Assembly (NCBI RefSeq): GCF_900109515.1
Contig: NZ_FOBD01000005.1
Coordinates: 310,001 to 374,000 of the forward strand
Source: Paenibacillus sp. OK003
GTDB lineage: Bacteria; Bacillota; Bacilli; Paenibacillales; Paenibacillaceae
Direction: 5' to 3'
DNA: 64,000 bases
In this document: one piece after another, positions 57,548 to 64,000 of the stretch
Layout of the letters: each line of letters starts with the position of its first letter
Numbering within the stretch: position 1 is the stretch's first letter
The notes under the pieces: model-generated
What the model saw: only the letters and a program-made list of their open reading frames with translations
What the model was told of the DNA's origin: nothing
Database searches by the model: none
Program-made: the position numbers and the translations under genes

Positions 57548-58594
57548 ATGACGAAATATATTACTGCTGGTTATGTCGTCGATTCTGTTCTTCCCGACAT
57601 GACGAATGAGGATCTGTTGAAGTTGACCCATCTGAATGTAGCCTTTGGTCATGTCAAGAATGATGAAATCACCACCGAGCATTTAAAAAACGGAGAGGTT
57701 TTCCGTAATATTAAGCGGAAGCATCCGAATCTAACGGTGCTGCTGTCCGTAGGTGGATGGAGTGCTGGTGGTTTCTCTGAAGCCGCCTCAACCCAGTCGG
57801 GGAGGGACAGCATGGCTGCATCAGCGGTTAGGGTGCTGGAGGAGTACCCTTTTGACGGGATCGATTTGGACTGGGAGTATCCTTCTTACGGTGAAGCCGG
57901 TATCGCATCCAGTCGTGATGACAAAAGGAATTTCACCTTACTTCTCAAGACGATCCGGGAAACACTGGATGCCAAGGGCTCCGAGGATGGCCGTCATTAT
58001 CTGCTCACCATTGCGGCAGGGGCTGATCAATACTACGTCGACGGTACAGAGATGGCTGAGGTGCAGCAGTACCTGGACTTTGTGCAGTTGATGACCTATG
58101 ATATGCGCGGCGGTTTTCAGGTTCTGACCGGACATCATACGAACCTGTATACACCAACCGGAGATCTGTTCCGAATTAGTACAGATGCTTCCGTAAATCT
58201 GTTCATCCGCGCCGGCGTACCGAAGGAGAAGATCGTCATCGGCGCTGCGTTCTACTCCCGGATCTGGACTGAGGTTCCTGACCGAAACCACGGCCTTCAC
58301 CAAATGGCCGGTAGCACAGGCGGCTATGGTCCGGCATTTGCCGAGCTGGAAGCGAAGTACATCAATAAGAATGGTTACGTCCGTTATTGGGATGAGGAAG
58401 CCTGTGCACCGTTTCTCTTTAATGGGTCGAGCCTAATATCGTATGATGATGAAGAATCGATTCAGTGCAAATGCGATTACGTGAAGGATCAGGGCCTGGC
58501 CGGCATTATGTTCTGGGAATACGGCTGTGATCCGACCCATCGTCTGCTGGGTGCGATATATCAAGGGCTTCAAGATGTTCCGGTAGGGAAATAG
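57548..58594 (+). CDS. GH18 family glycosidase (chitinase / endo-beta-N-acetylglucosaminidase type), intracellular
   Basis: A 348-residue GH18 barrel with SVGGWSAGGF, the catalytic DGIDLDWEYP (DxxDxDxE, proton-donor Glu) near residue 110, LMTYDMRGG and a C-terminal GIMFWEYGCD. Such enzymes cleave beta-1,4 bonds next to GlcNAc in chitin oligomers or N-glycans. No signal peptide is present, which is unusual for a chitinase and fits intracellular processing of imported oligosaccharides. The ATG 57548 lies 8 nt after GGAG, 5 nt after the previous stop. It is the last gene of the operon. Confidence 0.92.
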   Translation: MTKYITAGYVVDSVLPDMTNEDLLKLTHLNVAFGHVKNDEITTEHLKNGEVFRNIKRKHPNLTVLLSVGGWSAGGFSEAASTQSGRDSMAASAVRVLEEYPFDGIDLDWEYPSYGEAGIASSRDDKRNFTLLLKTIRETLDAKGSEDGRHYLLTIAAGADQYYVDGTEMAEVQQYLDFVQLMTYDMRGGFQVLTGHHTNLYTPTGDLFRISTDASVNLFIRAGVPKEKIVIGAAFYSRIWTEVPDRNHGLHQMAGSTGGYGPAFAELEAKYINKNGYVRYWDEEACAPFLFNGSSLISYDDEESIQCKCDYVKDQGLAGIMFWEYGCDPTHRLLGAIYQGLQDVPVGK

Positions 58595-58648
58595 AAGAAG
58601 AGAGTCGGTTGCAAGGATCGGGTTGCCTATAGGAGCCAAAAACATACA

Positions 58649-58689
58649 AAACCTCCCCGAACCAAAAGGTTGGGGGAGGTTTCTATTTA
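58649..58689. terminator. Bidirectional terminator of sugar operon and AraC-type gene
   Basis: AAACCTCCCCGAACC and GGTTGGGGGAGGTTT form a 15-bp stem with an AAAA loop and flanking A/T runs. It lies between convergent genes. Confidence 0.93.
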
Positions 58690-58706
58690 TTTTACGAATC
58701 CATCCA

Positions 58707-61007
58707 TTATCCAAGACATTCTTCGTCGTCATCTTCCGGGGAATGGGCGGAGTCGTTGGGACGGTGCATTTTGCGGTACTGTCCTGGGGTATAACCCGTC
58801 TCTTTCTTGAATTTGCGGATGAAGTTCGGTGTGTCCAGATAGCCGACGCGAGTGATGATATCTTTTAGCGGGTCGGTCGTATGCAGCAGCAGTCGGATAA
58901 CCTCATCCATGCGTTTCTGCCAGATATATTGGGTAAAGTTCATGCCGATCTTCTCTTTGAAGGAACGGCTGAAATACGATGAAGAGATCGTGAATTTCGA
59001 TGAAATCGTACCCAGGCTAAGGTCATAATCGGAGAAATTGGCATCAATATAAGCAACGATCTCATCCATCAGGGAGCTTTCTTCCGTCTCGCTCTTCGCC
59101 TCGACATGAGCACAGATCTCGGCAGCAAGTCCTGTCAGTTTTTTCTCCAAATCCTCCAACGAGTCGTAGGAAGTGATCCTTGGAAGTTGATTAACCACGT
59201 GATGAATGCCAAGTTCCGAGGCCGTTTTGAGCATCGTATTCAGAATATCGAAGCAGATGCAGCGCAGCAATGGTACAGACGGCATTTCGGATTTCAGGGT
59301 ATTCAACGCAGTTGATACCATCTGTACCGCCACATCGTAACTGCCCTGTTTCAAGCTCTGAACCAGCTTCAGCAGCACATCCTTAGGTACCCAGAAGGAA
59401 GAATCCTGTGCACCGGAACCGGAAAGGGCGTTAAAGAAGGTAGTGCTGCCCTGTCCGTGCAGCATGGATGCTTCCAGCGCGGTTGATGCCTCGATGTAGG
59501 ATTGGTTCAGCTGCAATGGAGAACTATAGCTGTTACCGATCCCGATCGCGGGAGCGAGTCCGACGTGCTCTGCCACCGTCAATTGTAGTGATTCAACAAT
59601 AGACGCCATACGAGCATCCAAGCTGGATTCATGCCCGACCTCGGCATGAAATCCGACGATGAGGGCCACTTGGTCTGGCTGTGGAAGCTCCACGCCGTAA
59701 GCATAAGCAGACAACTCCGGCAGTTCCATATCGTTGATCAGCTGCATAACAGTACGCTGTTCGGGATGATCTCCGCTGGGAAAAGCGTGCATTTCCAATC
59801 CCAAGGTCATAACAAAATAATGGGATCGGTTAAAGCGTATGCCGAGATTATCTGTAAACTCAGAAGGGAGCTCTCCGGTATGACCATGCTTCAGTAGCAT
59901 AAGCAGAATATGATTACGAGCGTAGGGCTCCTGAAGGTCCACACGCTGGCTGTAATCATGCAGCGTTTTCTTGATCCATTCCAACTCGTTGCTGGTTGTG
60001 GAAGGTTCAGGATGATTTTTTAAACGAATGAACTCCATCAAGTCTGATATCGGATGGTATTGTCTTCGGGCCAACAAAATGGCGAGGAAGGTGCCCATCA
60101 CCACCACGAAGGAGAAAACAAGAACAACAAAGGTACGAATATGGACAATTCGGCTAAAAAATTGATTGCTTGGCATAGCGGTTACATAAGTCCAGCCGGC
60201 ATCTGATTTGACGGACACAACCGAATGCGGTTCTTTATTTAGGGAGAGGCTGTGTGTTCCCGGCTCAAGTTCAAACAGAGATTTGACTTCCTGTTCGGTA
60301 ATGGTTTCCCCCTTATAATTGGCGGCCAGCACCTGCCCATAATTATCGAAAATATAAGTCATCCCATGGTAGTCGCTGAGAATGGAATCAATCAATCCGG
60401 TCAGATTGGACTCGTGAATCAGGTACATGACAGTGCCGTGGGCGGGCGTATTGTTAGGTGCAATCGGTACAAGGTAGGCCAGCATGGAATTGGGTACTTT
60501 GGTTCCTTGAACGACTTGCTCGGCTGGTCGTATCGTAGGGGACTGAACGTTATTCAAATCCCGGATCATGTCCGTTTTGTTCCATGTATTAAATTTGTAG
60601 CGGCCCGTGAATACATCCAGGTTCTCAGAGCCCTGAGACGAGTAGATGCTATCATCTCCGCGGAAGAACAGGAATAGTTCATCGATAATGGAACTGGTGG
60701 CTTTATATTTGACCAAGGCACTAATCGATTCCCGACTATAATAGGGATGGTGTGTCCAATAGCGGGTTAGCTGCTCATCATATGCGATACGAAATGCGAT
60801 GTCCTGCAATTCCTTCATGCGGTCATCAATGACCGTTTTCGCTTGGGTCAACTGATTGACATTGGTCTGTTCGATCTCTGAACGGAGCGTGTCCACAGCA
60901 TTGTGATAAATAATAATAGTTAATATAACAAGGGGGATAAGGAATATGGAGATATAGGATAGTGTGTACTTAAGCAGAAGCTTGGACTTGAAGTGATTCC
61001 ATTTCAT
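58707..61007 (-). CDS. Membrane-bound AraC-family regulator with dCache-like sensor
   Basis: A 766-residue one-component regulator: N-terminal helix (about 13-35), extracellular dCache-like domain (about 36-290), second helix (about 298-322), a cytoplasmic linker (about 340-640) and a C-terminal AraC DNA-binding domain (about 655-755) with LSLGTISSKFTISSSYFSRS and YTPGQYRKMHR. Such proteins sense extracellular sugars and directly activate neighbouring transport/hydrolase operons. GGGAGG precedes the ATG. It is transcribed away from the GH43 region (same strand, 338 bp downstream), so it may control the binding-protein/GH43 genes or the convergent GH29/GH18 operon. Confidence 0.93.
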   Translation of the reverse strand: MKWNHFKSKLLLKYTLSYISIFLIPLVILTIIIYHNAVDTLRSEIEQTNVNQLTQAKTVIDDRMKELQDIAFRIAYDEQLTRYWTHHPYYSRESISALVKYKATSSIIDELFLFFRGDDSIYSSQGSENLDVFTGRYKFNTWNKTDMIRDLNNVQSPTIRPAEQVVQGTKVPNSMLAYLVPIAPNNTPAHGTVMYLIHESNLTGLIDSILSDYHGMTYIFDNYGQVLAANYKGETITEQEVKSLFELEPGTHSLSLNKEPHSVVSVKSDAGWTYVTAMPSNQFFSRIVHIRTFVVLVFSFVVVMGTFLAILLARRQYHPISDLMEFIRLKNHPEPSTTSNELEWIKKTLHDYSQRVDLQEPYARNHILLMLLKHGHTGELPSEFTDNLGIRFNRSHYFVMTLGLEMHAFPSGDHPEQRTVMQLINDMELPELSAYAYGVELPQPDQVALIVGFHAEVGHESSLDARMASIVESLQLTVAEHVGLAPAIGIGNSYSSPLQLNQSYIEASTALEASMLHGQGSTTFFNALSGSGAQDSSFWVPKDVLLKLVQSLKQGSYDVAVQMVSTALNTLKSEMPSVPLLRCICFDILNTMLKTASELGIHHVVNQLPRITSYDSLEDLEKKLTGLAAEICAHVEAKSETEESSLMDEIVAYIDANFSDYDLSLGTISSKFTISSSYFSRSFKEKIGMNFTQYIWQKRMDEVIRLLLHTTDPLKDIITRVGYLDTPNFIRKFKKETGYTPGQYRKMHRPNDSAHSPEDDDEECLG

Positions 61008-61345
61008 ATCTGCAACCTCCCGTTTTTCTTTAGAGCTGCAGCGATAGCGCTCTCATAAAGACAGTGAAGTATTACCGTGATGTCGAGCTGCTGGGTGTTT
61101 CCTACTAAAAATATTAGGAGAACTTCTCCAATAAATCAATCAATCTTTTCTAAGATTTAAGGGGAGTCATGCAGAACGTTTCTTGAGAGAATCGAGGTAT
61201 ATAACCATAGCAAAATCCCCTTCAAGTTCACTCCTTTCCTTATGTTACCACACAAGGCTTTTTAAAGAGTATCTACTTAAAGGGGATGATTTTAATCGAG
61301 GTTATATTATAATTTTTACATTAAAATTCGAGGTCACACCATCAT
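61008..61345 (-). other. Intergenic region before AraC-type regulator gene, 338 bp
   Basis: No ORF with a ribosome binding site. A GC-rich GCAGCGATAGCGCT stretch lies near 61035. No convincing terminator follows the GH43 stop, so some read-through into the regulator gene is possible. Confidence 0.4.
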
Positions 61346-62860
61346 TTAATCCAGTGGTTCATAATCAAACCAGTCGAAGAGGCTGGGTGCACCTTCTCCT
61401 GATGGACTATGGGCATACATGGCAATGATGATTCCTGTGAAGCCACCCGCCACTTCAGTAGAGAGCAGATGGGTTTCGCCTGAGCCGAGGACAGCGGCAG
61501 CTGTTGAACCTTGCTGTACGGAGAATGTGAACATATCACGCTCGGCCTGAATCTGTAATATGGCAGGTCCAGTGTCACAATCCTGAATCTGCTCTGTTCT
61601 TAATGAACCAACCGTTCGCCGGAATATCATTTTTTTGTAACCGTCGACCCGCGTTATAGCCAGATCATAATGATATTTCTCATTCATATAGACGGTCAAT
61701 CCCGCTTCGTCGCCATCATGCGTTGGTTCAAAGCTCAGTTTGGCAGCCATGCTGCATAAGAAATGGCTCAAGCGACGACCTACAAAGGCGGGATTTCCAC
61801 CATCATTGAGAGATAAGGGGGTTCCACGTAGAACAAGATGGCCCGGCTGTTCTGTGAGTGACCAGCTGCCTGGAGCCGGATTCCGCAGGAAGATCCAGTC
61901 CAGACCCAGTGTGGTCAAATTAAAATCATCCCGGATTTCCTTGAAGGGCCATTGGACTTCAGGCAGCTGCGGCCCGGTCATGACAGGCTCAATATGTCCG
62001 TCATGTCCGATTATAGGCCATCCGTCACTCGTCCAGTTCACGGGTGCCAGAAACGTCTCGCGTCCCAAGTGATGCCGCATGGGGTAGGCTGCCGGACGAA
62101 AGCCCAGACATACCGCCCACCAGCTTCCATCCTGTACCTGAACGAGGTCCGCATGACCGGTGGCATGGATACTGGTTTTCATGCTGCGATTCGACAGGAT
62201 CGGATTGTGAGGGCAGGGATCGAATGGCCCATATGGACTTGTGCTCCGCGCAATGGTTTCCATATGACCGTATTCGGTTCCCCCTTCGGCAATCATTAGA
62301 TAATAGAGGCCATTTACTTTGTACAAGTGCGGGGCTTCAGGTGCGGCACCACCGGTTCCCCTCCAGATGAACTGGCTCTCTGTCAGCTTGTTACCGGTCA
62401 AGATGTCGATCTCACATTGATAGATCCCTTCGCCTTCATCGCCATTACAGGCGGATTGAAAGTAAATACGACCATCATTGTCAAAGAATAGGGAGGGGTC
62501 TATACCGTCCTGGGCAACAAAAACAGGATTGGACCAAGGTCCTTCAGGTTTCCTGCTTCGTACATAGAAGTTGCCGCCTCCGCTTACATTGGTAGTTGTC
62601 ATGTAGAACCAGCCATCATGGTGGCGTAATGTCGGTGCATAAATGCCGCCGGAACTGCCCGCTTTGGCGAGTGGAAGCTGTTCGGCAGAAGTGAGAACAT
62701 GGCCGATCTGTCGCCAATTTACAAGATCTTTGCTGTGAAAAAGGGGAACACCCGGGAAATATTCAAACGTGCTGGTAACCAGATAATAATCTTCGTCTAC
62801 CCGACAGATGCTGGGATCTGGATAGAAGCCCGGAATCACGGGATTAGTGTAGTTCGTCAT
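61346..62860 (-). CDS. GH43 beta-xylosidase/arabinofuranosidase (intracellular)
   Basis: A 504-residue GH43 enzyme with C-terminal beta-sandwich. The five-bladed propeller (about 1-310) has the general-base Asp in FYPDPSICRV, the middle Asp in DGIDPSLFFDN and the acid Glu in AAPEAPHLYK. Residues about 325-504 form the GH43_C2/DUF1349-like sandwich that closes the active site. It acts on xylo- or arabino-oligosaccharides. There is no signal peptide. The ATG 62860 has AGGAGC 8 nt upstream. It lies 12 nt after the binding-protein gene, so the two are co-transcribed. Confidence 0.92.
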   Translation of the reverse strand: MTNYTNPVIPGFYPDPSICRVDEDYYLVTSTFEYFPGVPLFHSKDLVNWRQIGHVLTSAEQLPLAKAGSSGGIYAPTLRHHDGWFYMTTTNVSGGGNFYVRSRKPEGPWSNPVFVAQDGIDPSLFFDNDGRIYFQSACNGDEGEGIYQCEIDILTGNKLTESQFIWRGTGGAAPEAPHLYKVNGLYYLMIAEGGTEYGHMETIARSTSPYGPFDPCPHNPILSNRSMKTSIHATGHADLVQVQDGSWWAVCLGFRPAAYPMRHHLGRETFLAPVNWTSDGWPIIGHDGHIEPVMTGPQLPEVQWPFKEIRDDFNLTTLGLDWIFLRNPAPGSWSLTEQPGHLVLRGTPLSLNDGGNPAFVGRRLSHFLCSMAAKLSFEPTHDGDEAGLTVYMNEKYHYDLAITRVDGYKKMIFRRTVGSLRTEQIQDCDTGPAILQIQAERDMFTFSVQQGSTAAAVLGSGETHLLSTEVAGGFTGIIIAMYAHSPSGEGAPSLFDWFDYEPLD

Positions 62861-62872
62861 CAATTAGTGCTC

Positions 62873-64000
62873 CTATTCATTCCAAAGTTTAACGCGATCC
62901 TGGACGTATTTAGTGAATCCCTGCTCCATTTTTTCGACACCTGCATCAATCAGCTTCTGCTGATAGTCATTCCAGATGGCATCGAATTCTTCCGGTTTGG
63001 CCATGACGGCCTGGGGAATCTGCTTCCATGTAATATCCTTTACCTTGTTGGCTATAATGTTGATTTCATCCTCACTTGGCACAGAGATATTCCATACTGC
63101 TCCCCATGGTTTTACCGGGAAATCCTTTTCGTTGGGAAACAAGTCCATCCAGGTCGTTGCATCATAAGCTTTAAGGGTCTCTTTCTCTACATCCGTATAA
63201 TTCTCAATAATCTGTTCGGGGAAGTTCTTGGTATAATAATTGCCCGTGGAGTCTTTCACGCCATCCCCGTAATGACCACCCATATTGGTGTAAAGGCCTA
63301 CGCCGGATTCTCTGCTAAAGGCGATATTGTCATTGATAATGCGCTGCTGCACATCCGCAGGTACAACTCGCTTACCGTCCTCCATCGTATATTGCTTACC
63401 TTCTACGCCCCAATAGTTAAGGATCTGACCTTCCTCGGAAGCGAGAAAATCCAGAAATTTAATGGCTCGGACCGGATCTTCTGCGCTTTCAGTTATCCCT
63501 ACTCCCCAGCCTGCCATGAACCCAGTAGACTGATATCGGTTATCCTTGTACTGGTCAGAGAGCATGACAGAATAATGTCCATAGGTTTGATCATTTTTGC
63601 CTGCCGCCTTCAGCGCCTTCTCTCCATCGGAGTAGCCCCAGTCTGCATCAATCAGACCAATGACGCGACCCGAAGCGACTTTGGCCAGATATTGGTCGTT
63701 TTTCTGAACAAAAGATTCCTGATCAAGCAACCCGGTATTATACATGTGGTTAAGCCACTGAAAATACTCTTTCTCGCCTTCTGTACGGAAGTGATACGTT
63801 GCTTCATGCGTTTCCGGATCAATGTAGTATTCTCCATCGCCTGATTTGCCCGTGGTCTCAGCTGCGGGGTTCGTCACGGTAATTTGAATGTGCCAGTCAT
63901 CGGCGTTTAATGTCATTCCGATATTTTTGTTGCCATTCTCATCGGTAGGGTGCTTCTCCAGATAGGATCGAATGACATTTTCATAATCTTGCAGTGTCTT
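62873..64000 (-). CDS. ABC sugar transporter solute-binding protein (5' end outside window)
   Basis: 375 codons visible; the frame is open to the window edge, so signal peptide and start lie beyond 64000. The sequence is that of large LplA/YtcQ-type extracellular solute-binding proteins (IGLIDADWGYSDGEKAL, DPVRAIKFLDFLASEEGQIL, LYTNMGGHYGDG). With the GH43 gene 12 nt downstream it forms part of a xylan/arabinan oligosaccharide uptake operon whose permeases are presumably upstream of this window. Confidence 0.9.
   Translation of the reverse strand, partial: KTLQDYENVIRSYLEKHPTDENGNKNIGMTLNADDWHIQITVTNPAAETTGKSGDGEYYIDPETHEATYHFRTEGEKEYFQWLNHMYNTGLLDQESFVQKNDQYLAKVASGRVIGLIDADWGYSDGEKALKAAGKNDQTYGHYSVMLSDQYKDNRYQSTGFMAGWGVGITESAEDPVRAIKFLDFLASEEGQILNYWGVEGKQYTMEDGKRVVPADVQQRIINDNIAFSRESGVGLYTNMGGHYGDGVKDSTGNYYTKNFPEQIIENYTDVEKETLKAYDATTWMDLFPNEKDFPVKPWGAVWNISVPSEDEINIIANKVKDITWKQIPQAVMAKPEEFDAIWNDYQQKLIDAGVEKMEQGFTKYVQDRVKLWNE

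Noticed and set aside
62699..63844. A 381-codon open frame on the plus strand.
   Set aside because: Antisense shadow of the solute-binding protein and GH43 genes; no RBS and no family features.

Overview
The window looks like a Paenibacillus chromosome segment. This rests on its moderate GC content, strong AGGAGG-type ribosome binding sites with many GTG and TTG starts, a Gly-X-Thr collagen-like surface protein, the Cel9/Cel48 cellulase pair, LplB/YtcP-type sugar transporters without their own ATPase, and dCache/AraC membrane regulators. No rRNA, tRNA, CRISPR array, intact IS element or prophage was seen.

Layout. 1-1.4 kb: end of a collagen-like/seven-bladed propeller surface protein. 1.6-5.8 kb: divergent proline dehydrogenase and P5C dehydrogenase genes followed by rpoN (sigma-54). 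Both catabolic genes carry sigma-54 promoters pointing away from a shared inverted repeat. 5.9-16.2 kb: housekeeping and stress genes (aspartase, chemoreceptor, secreted proteins, VOC dioxygenase, YwaF-like membrane protein, SDR, cyclophilin lipoprotein). 16.5-18.4 kb: an MFS fragment and small unknown genes. 18.5-21.8 kb: a membrane sensor kinase convergent with a two-gene unit made of a class I isoprenoid synthase-like enzyme and an NHLP-leader peptide ending in Cys-Gly-Pro-Trp-Arg-Ser. 22-28 kb: envelope genes and a second chemoreceptor. 28.2-38.5 kb: plant polysaccharide degradation (GH9 and GH48 cellulases with matching FnIII-FnIII-CBM3 tails, an NlpC/P60 hydrolase, an ArsR-type regulator divergent from a GH51 arabinofuranosidase). 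38.8-45.7 kb: metallo-hydrolase, Lrp regulator, heterodimeric ABC exporter, SLH protein. 45.9-47.9 kb: a decayed lasso-peptide B2 gene directly before an intact ABC exporter. 49-58.6 kb: a seven-gene sugar import and degradation operon (two permeases, binding lipoprotein, GH29 fucosidase, CBM9-like protein, transglutaminase-fold protein broken by a frameshift, GH18). 58.7-64 kb: AraC-type membrane regulator, GH43 glycosidase and a partial solute-binding protein.

How the parts work together. Secreted cellulases attack plant cell walls. The LplB/YtcP/binding-protein systems import oligosaccharides, and signal-less intracellular GH29, GH18, GH43 and GH51 enzymes finish them. The fucosidase, transglutaminase-fold protein and GH18 together suggest use of fucosylated glycans or glycopeptides.

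Most interesting candidates: (1) the isoprenoid-synthase/NHLP-peptide pair next to a membrane kinase, which resembles the ComQ-ComX-ComP logic; (2) the lasso-peptide cluster remnant; (3) the paired sigma-54 promoters beside rpoN; (4) the intracellular transglutaminase-fold/GH18/GH29 locus. All calls come from reading the sequence; no database search was run.
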